Source: Lachnospiraceae bacterium (GTDB lineage Bacteria; Bacillota; Clostridia; Lachnospirales; Lachnospiraceae). Taken from it: 28,786 nt of DNA. Below, piece by piece: positions 16,117 to 24,172 of this stretch. Under the pieces are notes generated by a model. That model was not told the DNA's origin. It saw only the letters and a list, made by a program, of their open reading frames with translations, and ran no database searches. Where the stretch lies: positions 1 to 28,786 of the forward strand of contig JAHZFJ010000040.1 in NCBI GenBank assembly GCA_019421365.1. Reading direction: 5' to 3'. The position numbers and the translations under genes are program-made. How positions within the stretch are numbered: position 1 is the stretch's first letter; each line of letters begins with the position of its first letter.

Positions 16117-17092
16117 GAAGGCAATAGCATTTATTAGTGCATGCAGTATAATCGCAATAGCCGGGCTAGTTGTTGCGATAAGTGCAGGAGCAAAGAGCAT
16201 TCCTTTGCAAACCGTTTGGAATAGTATCTTTCACTATGAAGATATATTAGATATGCAATTAGTCCGAGATGTAAGAATACCAAGAGTAATCTGTACCGCC
16301 TTAGTAGGCGGTATTCTTGGTATAACAGGAGCAATGATGCAGGGTGTTACTAGAAATGATGTAGCGGAACCATCATTAATGGGAATTACACAAGGAGCAA
16401 CATTTGCAATCGCTATAGCAGGAGCAAATAGCACAATCTATGGATTGTTAGGCAACACAGTGGCTGCATTTATAGGGGCGATGATTAGTGGATTGTTGGT
16501 ATTGGCTTTCAGTATGAAGAATGCTAGGAATATGAATCTATCTAGATTATTGTTAGCAGGAACTGCACTTAGTACGTTCTTTATATCCATGGCTACTATT
16601 ATAGCGTTGCTAACGAATAAGTCTCAGAATCTGGCTTTCTGGATATCTGGAGGATTCCGTGCAGTGACTTGGGATAGTGTTAAGTTAGTTCTTATAGTTG
16701 GTGGGATTACGACAGTTATAGCATTGTTTATGGCACCAAAGATTAATATCGTGAATCTTGGCGAAGAGGTATGTATTGGGTTAGGAGAAAATCCTGTTAA
16801 GATTCGTATGATCACGTTGTTATTATTAATTCCAATGTGTGCGGTATGCGTTGCTGTTGCAGGAAATATAGCATTCATCGGATTAATTGTTCCTCATATT
16901 GTTCGTAGACTTCTTGGACAAGATTATCGAATGATTATGCCGGTATCGTTCTTGTTTGGTGCAACACTTGTAATTTGGGCAGATGTTCTTGCTAGATTAG
17001 TGAACCAACCATACGAAACGCCGATTGGATTATTCACATCACTTGTTGGTGTACCACTTTTTATATGGATGATTAGGAAGGAGAATATGTAA
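16109..17092 (+). CDS. FecCD-family siderophore ABC permease, first subunit
   Basis: 327 aa, about nine to ten membrane segments, normal length for FecCD permeases. Diagnostic blocks are RIPRVICTALVGGILGITGAMM followed by QGVTRNDVAEPSLMGITQGA, and the cytoplasmic coupling loop with GLIVPHIVRRLLGQDYR. The ATG overlaps the lipoprotein stop by 8 bp and has no clear ribosome site, so it depends on coupled translation. It forms a heterodimer with the next gene product. Confidence 0.91.
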   Translation: MNKKAIAFISACSIIAIAGLVVAISAGAKSIPLQTVWNSIFHYEDILDMQLVRDVRIPRVICTALVGGILGITGAMMQGVTRNDVAEPSLMGITQGATFAIAIAGANSTIYGLLGNTVAAFIGAMISGLLVLAFSMKNARNMNLSRLLLAGTALSTFFISMATIIALLTNKSQNLAFWISGGFRAVTWDSVKLVLIVGGITTVIALFMAPKINIVNLGEEVCIGLGENPVKIRMITLLLLIPMCAVCVAVAGNIAFIGLIVPHIVRRLLGQDYRMIMPVSFLFGATLVIWADVLARLVNQPYETPIGLFTSLVGVPLFIWMIRKENM

Positions 17093-18093
17093 TGAAGAAA
17101 CGAGTTTTTATTACTTCCATAGTAATATGTATTCTCTTTGTATTAACCTTTCTATTAGCAGCATCCTGGGGAAGCTATTCCATTTCGTTTGGTGACGTAA
17201 TTAAGACCTTCTTTGGACACGGCTCACTTCTTCAGGCAACAACCATATGGGATATTCGTTTACCGAGAATCTGTGTAGCAATCGTTGTAGGCGTTTGTCT
17301 ATCAACGGCGGGTTGTGTATTACAAAGTGTAACTAGGAATGAATTAGCGGAACCTGGAATGATAGGAATTAATGCAGGAGCAGCAGTTGCTGTCGTGTTG
17401 TTAATCTCATATGGGAGTACGAGCTATTACGATACAATAGGAGATGTAGCTCTATTTGTTATGCCAATAGTTGCAATTATTGGTGCCCTACTTAGTGGGT
17501 TCTTAATATATTTCTTAAGTTACAAGAAGGGAGTATCCCCTACTAGATTAATTCTTACTGGTATTGGTGTGAATGTTGGTATTAACGCGTTCATTTCTTT
17601 GTATCAGCTAAATATGTCTAAGGGGGATTACAATCAAGTACTTACATGGACAAGCGGTAGTTTATGGGGAAGCAGCTGGAAGTTCTTCTGGCTTGTAACA
17701 CCGGTAGTTGTAGTGTTTTTGATCCTAATAATGTGGAAAGCAAAAATATTAGATGTTTTGGATCTTGGAGATGAGATTGCCACAGGGCTTGGAGTGAAAG
17801 TTGAGAAGGAACGTAGGATGTTATTCTTCTATGCAATTGTTTTAGCAGCCCTAGCAACTTCTGTTGCAGGAAATATAGCATTCTTAGGATTACTAGGACC
17901 TCACATTGCAAAACGACTTGTTGGTCCGGTACATCGAAGACAAATACCGGTTGCAGCAGGGATTAGTTGTATTATAATAATACTAGCGGATTCCCTATCT
18001 AGAAATGCATTTTCACCGATTGAGGTGCCAGCGGGGATTATGATCGCAATTGTTGGAGTACCGTACTTTATCTATCTGATGTTACGTGAGTAA
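17092..18093 (+). CDS. FecCD-family siderophore ABC permease, second subunit
   Basis: 333 aa with the same fold and motifs as its neighbour: RLPRICVAIVVGVCLSTAGC, then QSVTRNELAEPGMIGINAGA and the coupling loop GPHIAKRLVGPVHRR. Stop and start share one base (TAATG) with the previous gene, and AAGGAG lies just upstream. Two distinct FecCD subunits in tandem are usual in Firmicute ferric siderophore systems such as Fhu, Feu and Yfi. The gap of about 50 bp to the ATPase gene has no terminator. Confidence 0.91.
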   Translation: MKKRVFITSIVICILFVLTFLLAASWGSYSISFGDVIKTFFGHGSLLQATTIWDIRLPRICVAIVVGVCLSTAGCVLQSVTRNELAEPGMIGINAGAAVAVVLLISYGSTSYYDTIGDVALFVMPIVAIIGALLSGFLIYFLSYKKGVSPTRLILTGIGVNVGINAFISLYQLNMSKGDYNQVLTWTSGSLWGSSWKFFWLVTPVVVVFLILIMWKAKILDVLDLGDEIATGLGVKVEKERRMLFFYAIVLAALATSVAGNIAFLGLLGPHIAKRLVGPVHRRQIPVAAGISCIIIILADSLSRNAFSPIEVPAGIMIAIVGVPYFIYLMLRE

Positions 18094-18146
18094 GGCATAG
18101 ATTTAGTACAAATTAAAAGAACTTTGATTCAATAATGGAGGATATG

Positions 18147-18932
18147 ATGGAAGCAATTGAAGTAAAAGACTTAGATGTCGCATATGAGCAAAAATATATA
18201 ATTAAAAATATGAATTTGGAAATCCCTATGGGAAAGATTACGATGATTATTGGGTCTAACGGTTGCGGAAAATCCACATTACTGAAAACAATTGCACGTA
18301 TTCTTACTCCACGTAAGGGTGAAATTAAATTAAATGGTATCAGTATCAAAGAACAGGCACCTAAAGATATTGCAAAGAAGATGGCAGTACTGCCACAAAG
18401 TCCAAGTGTTCCATCTGGATTATTAGTAAAAGAGTTAGTTTCTTATGGACGTTTTCCATATCAAAGTGCTCTTGGTGGTTTAAAGCAAGATGACATAGAT
18501 AAAGTGAACTGGGCAATGGAAGTTACGGGAATTGCAGCATTTGCAGATCGTCCAGTAGATAGTTTATCTGGTGGACAAAGACAACGTGCTTGGATTGCCA
18601 TGGCACTAGCCCAAGAGACAGAGATTCTTGTCTTAGATGAGCCAACAACCTATCTAGATATGGCCCATCAGTTAGAGATATTACTATTACTACAAAAATT
18701 AAATCGTGAACAAAATCGCACAATCGTTATGGTATTACATGAATTAAATAATGCAACTAAGTTTGCAGACTATATCGTTGGTGTGAAAGAAGGAAATGTT
18801 GTATTCAAGGGGAAACCTCTTGATGTAATAACGAAAGAGAACCTACATACCTTATATGGTATAGATGCGAAATTACAAGTAGATGAGACAAATCAGTATC
18901 CAATTTGTGTGGATTTTGATATTAATACCTAG
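18147..18932 (+). CDS. Siderophore ABC transporter ATP-binding protein (FepC/FhuC type)
   Basis: 261 aa from the ATG at 18147, 5 nt after GGAGG; an ATG at 18135 would overlap that site. It has Walker A GSNGCGKST (residues 36-44), Q-loop at VLPQSP, signature LSGGQRQRAW, Walker B ILVLDEPTTYLD and H-loop VLHELNN. The TTYLD and HELNNA forms are typical of iron-chelate ATPases. It powers uptake through the two FecCD subunits. A hairpin without a T-run follows, so some transcription may continue into the MFS gene. Confidence 0.92.
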   Translation: MEAIEVKDLDVAYEQKYIIKNMNLEIPMGKITMIIGSNGCGKSTLLKTIARILTPRKGEIKLNGISIKEQAPKDIAKKMAVLPQSPSVPSGLLVKELVSYGRFPYQSALGGLKQDDIDKVNWAMEVTGIAAFADRPVDSLSGGQRQRAWIAMALAQETEILVLDEPTTYLDMAHQLEILLLLQKLNREQNRTIVMVLHELNNATKFADYIVGVKEGNVVFKGKPLDVITKENLHTLYGIDAKLQVDETNQYPICVDFDINT

Positions 18933-18974
18933 GATTTTGAGATTCAAAAAAATTTGCCTTTTGAAATCAAATCC
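18932..18974 (+). other. Hairpin between the ATPase and MFS genes
   Basis: GGATTTTGA..TTCAAAA pairs with TTTTGAAATCAAATCC, with a 2-nt bulge. No T-run follows, so it may be a processing or weak attenuation site rather than a terminator. It starts at the ATPase stop codon and ends 18 bp before the MFS gene. Confidence 0.4.
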
Positions 18975-18992
18975 AAACGTTAAGGAGATGAC

Positions 18993-20273
18993 ATGGCAGA
19001 AAAATTATATCATAAGAATTTTAATATATTAGTTATTGGACAAATCATCTCGCTGTTTGGAAGCTCCATTCAGCGATTTGCTTTGTCATTATATCTATTA
19101 GATCTGACTGGATCAGCAGGGATTTTTGCATCTATTTTAGCAATCTCAATGATTCCAGTAGTACTAATAGCACCGGTTGCAGGAATGTTAGCGGACAGGG
19201 GCAACAAGAAGAGGTTAATGGTAATATTAGATGTAATCAGTGGTGTTTTATTAATTGGTTATCTAGTACTTAAAGGCCAAGGGGGAAATCAGACAGTTAT
19301 AATTGCTGTGCTAATGGTATTGTTGTCAACTATTTCAACTATATATCAGCCGGTAGTTAATACTTGTATTCCTATCCTTGTCCTTGAGAAGCATCTAGTA
19401 CGTGCCAATGCAATTATTCAACAAGTGGCTTCATTAAGCAATTTCCTTGGACCAATTATAGCAGGGGTGTTATATGGCGCCTTTGGTATTACGGGAGTAG
19501 TGGTGATTAACATGGTAAGTTTCCTGTTTTCAGCAGGAATTGAGTTACTGTTAGATATTCCAGAAGTAGACATAAAGCAGGTAGATAGAACAGGTTTAGA
19601 AGGCGCAATTGAAAAAGAGAGTCTTACTCAAATATTTAAACGAGACATGAAAGAGAGTTTTCATTATCTACGTTTTGAGAATAAAATTATCTTCCGAATG
19701 TTATTGTTCTCGGGTTTTTATAATCTATTCTTAGTACCAGTTTTCAGTGTAGTAGCTCCGTATCTAATAAAAATCACATTTGGATTATCGGATGAAGTAT
19801 ATGGAATGGCAGAAGGTTGTATAGCACTAGGAATGATCATTGGAGGGCTTATTATCGCATGGAAACCTTCAATGTTTCATATTAAACGAGTTTATAGGTT
19901 GTTATATGTAACGTCAGTTTCTATGTTTATTATGGCAGGTTCAGTAATGCTTTTTGAACGAGGGAACATATCAGCGATAAGTAGTGCTATATTCTTTGCC
20001 CTAGCGGGTATGCTTATCATGGGAATATTAGGTGTAGCTAATGTATTAAGTGCTGCTTATCTATACGCAGAAGTAGAAGCTAGTAAACTTGGAAAAATTC
20101 TTGCGTTTGGATCTGCTTTTGCAACGTTATGTATTCCGCTTGGACAAATCCTGTTTGGCGGCTTAATCGAAATGTTTGAATCAAGTTTATATTGGTTATT
20201 AGGTATAGCAGGATTTTTTGTATTAATCGTAACATTATTAGTTCGTTGGAATGTACTACAGATAAAGGATTAG
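18993..20273 (+). CDS. Major facilitator superfamily transporter (EntS-like group)
   Basis: 426 aa with about twelve membrane segments and a central cytoplasmic loop near residue 200. The motif-A-like loop GMLADRGNKKRLM lies between segments 2 and 3. The N-terminal stretch FNILVIGQIISLFGSSIQRFALSLYL is typical of the MFS_3/EntS group, which includes the enterobactin exporter and macrolide efflux relatives. AAGGAG precedes the ATG. It lies 60 bp after the uptake ATPase. It may recycle or expel the siderophore (or its iron-free form), or may be an unrelated efflux pump. No siderophore biosynthesis gene is in the window. Confidence 0.82.
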   Translation: MAEKLYHKNFNILVIGQIISLFGSSIQRFALSLYLLDLTGSAGIFASILAISMIPVVLIAPVAGMLADRGNKKRLMVILDVISGVLLIGYLVLKGQGGNQTVIIAVLMVLLSTISTIYQPVVNTCIPILVLEKHLVRANAIIQQVASLSNFLGPIIAGVLYGAFGITGVVVINMVSFLFSAGIELLLDIPEVDIKQVDRTGLEGAIEKESLTQIFKRDMKESFHYLRFENKIIFRMLLFSGFYNLFLVPVFSVVAPYLIKITFGLSDEVYGMAEGCIALGMIIGGLIIAWKPSMFHIKRVYRLLYVTSVSMFIMAGSVMLFERGNISAISSAIFFALAGMLIMGILGVANVLSAAYLYAEVEASKLGKILAFGSAFATLCIPLGQILFGGLIEMFESSLYWLLGIAGFFVLIVTLLVRWNVLQIKD

Positions 20274-20303
20274 ATGAAGTTAGTCTTCATCAATCCATCT
20301 TTT
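20267..20303. terminator. Bidirectional terminator between convergent genes
   Basis: GATGAAG (20273-20279) pairs with CTTCATC (20285-20291). Outer GGATT/AATCC pairs extend the stem, and a T-run follows at 20300. It covers the ends of the MFS gene and of the minus-strand gene. Confidence 0.7.
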
Positions 20304-20777
20304 TAAATACCGTATGTCATTCTTTAAATCATCGATTTGTTCTTGATAAGAATTTGAATTGGCGGTTTCATTTGACAATGGAGTGGTCCGTAAAGTCGTC
20401 TTCGAGTTGGAGGTTGAAGCTTTATTATCGGTGTTATTAGAAGGACTATTTGTATCAGAAGTACAATCGGGATTACTGGAATTAAGATTTTTAAGATTAT
20501 AGCAATTGCCAGGACCAGACTCCATATAAGTTTGTTGTGCACTAAATACAAGCATAGACTGGCCAACTCCTAATAAAAAGTTACCAACAACATTTTGCTG
20601 ATTAAGAGGTAGACATTTAGATAGATCAATTGCTACTAGACTCTGTAACAGGATAAGACAGCTAGGATTAAGCTTTTGGAATGCAAAGCCCATCTTACAG
20701 CAATCTTCTTTGCTATTTATAAAATTAAGATTCTTATTAATAAAATCTTGACATTGATCAAAATCACTTTGTTGCAT
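20280..20777 (-). CDS. Hypothetical Cys-containing protein
   Basis: 165 aa from the ATG at 20777, with AGAAGG about 7 nt upstream; an ATG 24 nt earlier lacks a site. It is not recognised. The first ~95 residues carry seven cysteines, including a CC pair in KEDCCKMG, and a moderately hydrophobic helix-like stretch (VVGNFLLGVGQSMLVFSA). A low-complexity Ser/Thr/Asn linker follows (about residues 95-145). The last ~20 residues (EQIDDLKNDIRYLKRWIDED) look like a short coiled coil. There is no signal peptide, so it is probably cytoplasmic. It is alone in its orientation and is convergent with the MFS gene. Confidence 0.65.
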   Translation of the reverse strand: MQQSDFDQCQDFINKNLNFINSKEDCCKMGFAFQKLNPSCLILLQSLVAIDLSKCLPLNQQNVVGNFLLGVGQSMLVFSAQQTYMESGPGNCYNLKNLNSSNPDCTSDTNSPSNNTDNKASTSNSKTTLRTTPLSNETANSNSYQEQIDDLKNDIRYLKRWIDED

Positions 20778-20934
20778 GATATACCTTCTATTACAATTCA
20801 TTATTATAGTGTATAGAATTACATAGTAAATTATTCTTTTAATAATGAAAATTTATTAGGTAAATGCATTCTTTATTAATAGATATTAGAGGAAGAATGA
20901 AGGAAGAGATAATATGAGATGTTTAAGCAGACTC

Positions 20935-20963
20935 TTGACATCACTTAATAATCTGAGTACAAT
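20935..20963 (+). promoter_or_regulatory. Strong promoter of the thi operon
   Basis: A perfect TTGACA (20935-20940), exactly 17 bp, then TACAAT (20958-20963). Transcription would start near 20970, about 117 nt before thiS. Confidence 0.75.
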
Positions 20964-21003
20964 AATTTAGAATAATGAAAAATAGCATACAAAAACATAG
21001 ATT

Positions 21004-21067
21004 GAAACCATAGGTTCATGAAGGGGTACACCACCGCGGGTGTATTACTTTGTGAACCTTTTTTTGT
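21004..21067 (+). promoter_or_regulatory. Terminator-type leader upstream of thiS
   Basis: A long hairpin from AGGTTCA (21012) to TGAACCT (21059), with a TACACC/GGGTGTA inner stem, is followed by seven T, the form of an intrinsic terminator. Its left arm GGTTC (21013-21017) can instead pair with GAAACC just upstream (21004-21009), giving an alternative fold. This is the layout of an attenuator. The conserved TPP riboswitch elements (CTGAGA, ACCTGATC) are absent. Confidence 0.6.
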
Positions 21068-21086
21068 ATGTACCTAAGGAGGAAGT

Positions 21087-21284
21087 ATGATTCAGTTAAA
21101 TGGAAAAGAAGTGGAACTAGAATGCCCGATTACACTAGAAAAGTTGGTAGTGAGGCAAGGTTTTGTACTAACACAAATTGCTGTTGAGAAGAATGGTGAG
21201 ATTATTCCAAAAAGCACATATAATGAGGAAATAGTTCGGGCTGGAGATGTGATAGAAGTTGTCTCTTTCGTGGGAGGTGGCTGA
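21087..21284 (+). CDS. thiS: ThiS sulfur carrier protein
   Basis: 65 aa, the usual size. It has the beta-grasp start MIQLNGKEVEL and the diagnostic C-terminus SFVGGG. The terminal Gly-Gly is adenylated by ThiF and then becomes a thiocarboxylate that donates sulfur for the thiazole ring. AAGGAGG lies 5 nt before the ATG. It is the first gene of the operon, and its stop shares a base with the thiF start. Confidence 0.93.
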   Translation: MIQLNGKEVELECPITLEKLVVRQGFVLTQIAVEKNGEIIPKSTYNEEIVRAGDVIEVVSFVGGG

Positions 21285-21919
21285 TGTATCCAACGAAGGA
21301 AGAAGTGTACGAAGAACTGTGTAGAAGACACACGAGAGAAATTCAAAACAAATTAAGCAAGGCGAAAGTTGCTGTTGCCGGACTTGGAGGTCTTGGATCA
21401 ACAATAGCTGTTGCACTTGCTAGAGTGTGGGTAGGTCATCTACATATAATTGATTTTGATATGGTGGATTTAAGTAATCTTAATCGCCAACAGTATCGAA
21501 TGATGGACCTAGGAAGGTACAAGACAGAAGCATTGAAAGAACAGCTTCTCTTAATCAATCCATATCTAGAGATTCAGATTGATACAGTAAAGGTTACAGA
21601 AGACAATGTGAAGGAATTGTTCCGAGAAGATGACATAATCTGTGAGGCGTTCGATGGTCCAGAAGCAAAGGCAATGTTAGTTAATTCATTCTTTGAACAT
21701 TATCCATATAAGAGATTAGTTTCTGGTTCAGGTATGGCCGGATATGGAAGTAGCAACATTATACTTACTAGAAAGGTAGCTAAGAATTTCTATTTATGTG
21801 GAGATGGTAAGACTGGTATTGAACAGGCAAACGGATTAATGGCACCACGTGTTGGAGTTTGTGCAGCACATGAAGCTAATATGGTTATTAGATTAATTCT
21901 TGGAGAGATTGATGTGTGA
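21284..21919 (+). CDS. thiF: ThiF, ThiS adenylyltransferase (short form)
   Basis: 211 aa. It has the Rossmann nucleotide-binding motif GLGGLGS (residues ~33-39), then IIDFDMVDLSNLNRQQY with the conserved D..N..R arrangement of E1-like adenylating enzymes, and K in the LGRYKTEALKEQL helix. It is shorter than the E. coli protein and lacks its CxxC zinc pairs, as in the clostridial short ThiF group. The ribosome site GGGAGG lies in the last codons of thiS, so the two are coupled. It activates the ThiS C-terminus with ATP. Confidence 0.9.
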   Translation: MYPTKEEVYEELCRRHTREIQNKLSKAKVAVAGLGGLGSTIAVALARVWVGHLHIIDFDMVDLSNLNRQQYRMMDLGRYKTEALKEQLLLINPYLEIQIDTVKVTEDNVKELFREDDIICEAFDGPEAKAMLVNSFFEHYPYKRLVSGSGMAGYGSSNIILTRKVAKNFYLCGDGKTGIEQANGLMAPRVGVCAAHEANMVIRLILGEIDV

Positions 21920-22063
21920 ATTCCAGCGATATTACATTATAAAATATTAGACAAAAAGTAATTACTAGCATGCAATATATTAGGAATATAATCGTTTAAG
22001 AATAATCACTACTTATAGACTAATAGAGTGAGATACATAGAAAGGATTAAGGTGATTTCGAAC

Positions 22064-22870
22064 ATGAATAAAGAACAAATAGAAAATCAAGCAACGATGG
22101 AAGCAGATACATTAATAATAGGTGGACATGAATTCAATTCCCGCTTTATATTAGGTTCAGGGAAGTATTCCCTAGACTTAATTAATGCCGCAGTAGAGGA
22201 AGCGGGAGCACAGATTATTACACTAGCACTTCGTAGAGCTAACCAGGGTGGAATGGCAAACATCTTAGATTACATACCAAAGGGTGTAACATTATTACCT
22301 AACACATCTGGTGCTAGAACTGCTGATGAAGCAGTACGTATTGCACGTTTAGCAAGAGAAGTTGGGTGTGGTGACTTTGTTAAGATCGAAGTAATAAGAG
22401 ATACAAAGTATTTGTTACCAGATAATCAAGAAACAATTAGAGCAACAGAGATTCTTGCAAATGAGGGGTTTGTAGTTATGCCTTATATGTATCCTGATTT
22501 GAATGTGGCAAGGGATTTAGTGAATGCAGGTGCCTCTTGTATTATGCCACTTGGAGCACCAATTGGTACGAATAAAGGAATGTGTACGAAAGAGTTTATT
22601 CAGATCTTAATTGATGAGATTGACTTACCAATTATTGTTGATGCGGGGATAGGTAGACCATCTCAAGCATGTGAAGCTATGGAGATGGGAGCAGCGGCAA
22701 TTATGGCTAATACAGCAATTGCAACAGCTGGGGATATTCCAGGTATGGCAGCAGCCTTTAAGATGGCAATAGAGTCAGGTCGTAAGGCGTATCTTGCAGG
22801 CCTTGGTAGGGTTATGGACAAGGGAGCAAGTGCATCTTCTCCACTGACTGGTTTTCTACATAAATCATAA
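22064..22870 (+). CDS. thiG: ThiG, thiazole synthase
   Basis: 268 aa from the ATG at 22064, which has AAGGTGA 8 nt upstream; a GTG 36 nt earlier lacks a site. TIM-barrel enzyme that joins 1-deoxy-xylulose 5-phosphate, dehydroglycine and ThiS thiocarboxylate to form the thiazole. Hallmarks are FILGSGKY near the start, K107 in FVKIEVI (Schiff-base lysine), LPDNQETIRATEIL, and the phosphate-binding end VDAGIGRPSQACEAMEMGAAA followed by MANTAIA. It is separated from thiF by 144 bp and may have a weak internal promoter (TATAAT at 21987-21992). Confidence 0.94.
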   Translation: MNKEQIENQATMEADTLIIGGHEFNSRFILGSGKYSLDLINAAVEEAGAQIITLALRRANQGGMANILDYIPKGVTLLPNTSGARTADEAVRIARLAREVGCGDFVKIEVIRDTKYLLPDNQETIRATEILANEGFVVMPYMYPDLNVARDLVNAGASCIMPLGAPIGTNKGMCTKEFIQILIDEIDLPIIVDAGIGRPSQACEAMEMGAAAIMANTAIATAGDIPGMAAAFKMAIESGRKAYLAGLGRVMDKGASASSPLTGFLHKS

Positions 22871-22881
22871 TTCGAGGTGCC

Positions 22882-22950
22882 AAAGGTCTATTAGTTGTTG
22901 GTTGAATAAACATTCCCGAGTATTCATCTTCTACGTTATATAAGACCTTT
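22882..22950 (+). other. Hairpin between thiG and thiH
   Basis: AAAGGTCT (22882-22889) pairs with AGACCTTT (22943-22950) around a loop with a smaller GAATA/TATTC stem. The tail TTTTGCTTC is only weakly T-rich. It could attenuate or help processing within the operon. Confidence 0.4.
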
Positions 22951-22990
22951 TGCTTCTAATCCTATTATGTAATTAAGAAAGGAAAAGACA

Positions 22991-24172
22991 ATGACACAAG
23001 AGAGTGAATTTCAAAGAGAGAAAAGAATTGACCACATGACGTATCTCCCTGACATGGAAGTGTTAGATTCAGATATTGAGACTAAAGTTATTGAACGAAT
23101 GAATGCCTATGATTATGACCGTTATACGGCTAAAGATGTATTGAGGGCACTTGAACATGATCGGTGTACTCCGGAGGATTTTGAAGCGTTTTTGTCTCCA
23201 GCAGCGTTACCGTTCTTAGAAGATATGGCTAGGAAAGCACAGGCTGAAACGAGAAAGCATTTTGGAAATTCGATCTATATGTTTACCCCATTATATATAG
23301 CAAATTATTGTGAGAACTTTTGTATCTATTGCGGATTTAACTGTCATAATAAAATTAAGCGTGCGAAACTTAATGAGGAGCAGATTGAAACAGAGATGAA
23401 GGAGATTGCAAAATCAGGACTTAAGGAGATATTACTTCTGACTGGTGAGAGCAAGAAGATGTCTGACGTTAGATATATAGGAGAGGCATGTAAGCTTGCA
23501 CGAAAGTACTTTAAAGTAGTTGGACTTGAAGTGTATCCAATGAATACAGATGAATATGCGTATCTTAGAGAATGTGGTGCGGACTATGTTACGGTATTCC
23601 AAGAAACTTATAATTCAGATAAATATGAGACGCTTCATCTTGCGGGGCATAAGAGAATCTTTCCTTATAGATTGAATACACAAGAGAGAGCAATTTGCGG
23701 AGGCATGCGAGGTGTAGGGTTTGCTGCACTTCTGGGACTTGATGATTTTAGAAAAGATGCTTTAGCAACTGGATATCATGCATACCTTATTCAGAGAAAA
23801 TATCCACATGCAGAAATTGCATTCTCTACTCCAAGACTTCGTCCAATTATTAATAATGATCGGATTAATCCAAGGGATGTTCATGAGGAACAATTGTTGC
23901 AAGTGATTACAGCGTACCGTTTGTTTATGCCATTTGCTAATATCACTATATCAACTAGAGAATGTGCAAGAGTAAGAGATAACGTAATTGCTATAGCCGC
24001 CACCAAGATTTCAGCAGGGGTATCGGTTGGTATTGGAGGGCATCAAGAAGATGAAGCCGCGAGAGGGGACGAGCAATTTGAAATCTCCGATGGAAGGAAT
24101 GTGGAAGAAGTATATGAGGCAATTAAGAAACAGGGACTTCAACCAGTAATGAGTGATTATATCTATGTATAA
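22991..24172 (+). CDS. thiH: ThiH, 2-iminoacetate synthase (radical SAM)
   Basis: 393 aa. It carries the radical-SAM cluster motif C107-x3-C111-x2-C114 (CENFCIYC), preceded by FTPLYIANY, as in anaerobic ThiH enzymes. ThiH splits tyrosine to p-cresol and dehydroglycine (2-iminoacetate), the substrate of ThiG. This oxygen-sensitive route, rather than ThiO glycine oxidase, suits an anaerobe. C-terminal conserved blocks are ITISTRECARVRDNVI, then GVSVGIGGH. AAAGGAAAAG lies before the ATG. The end overlaps the tenI start by 8 bp. Confidence 0.94.
   Translation: MTQESEFQREKRIDHMTYLPDMEVLDSDIETKVIERMNAYDYDRYTAKDVLRALEHDRCTPEDFEAFLSPAALPFLEDMARKAQAETRKHFGNSIYMFTPLYIANYCENFCIYCGFNCHNKIKRAKLNEEQIETEMKEIAKSGLKEILLLTGESKKMSDVRYIGEACKLARKYFKVVGLEVYPMNTDEYAYLRECGADYVTVFQETYNSDKYETLHLAGHKRIFPYRLNTQERAICGGMRGVGFAALLGLDDFRKDALATGYHAYLIQRKYPHAEIAFSTPRLRPIINNDRINPRDVHEEQLLQVITAYRLFMPFANITISTRECARVRDNVIAIAATKISAGVSVGIGGHQEDEAARGDEQFEISDGRNVEEVYEAIKKQGLQPVMSDYIYV

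Noticed and set aside
20970..21086. TPP riboswitch upstream of thiS
   Set aside because: The conserved CTGAGA and ACCTGATC-type segments are not found. Only a terminator and a short alternative stem are seen.
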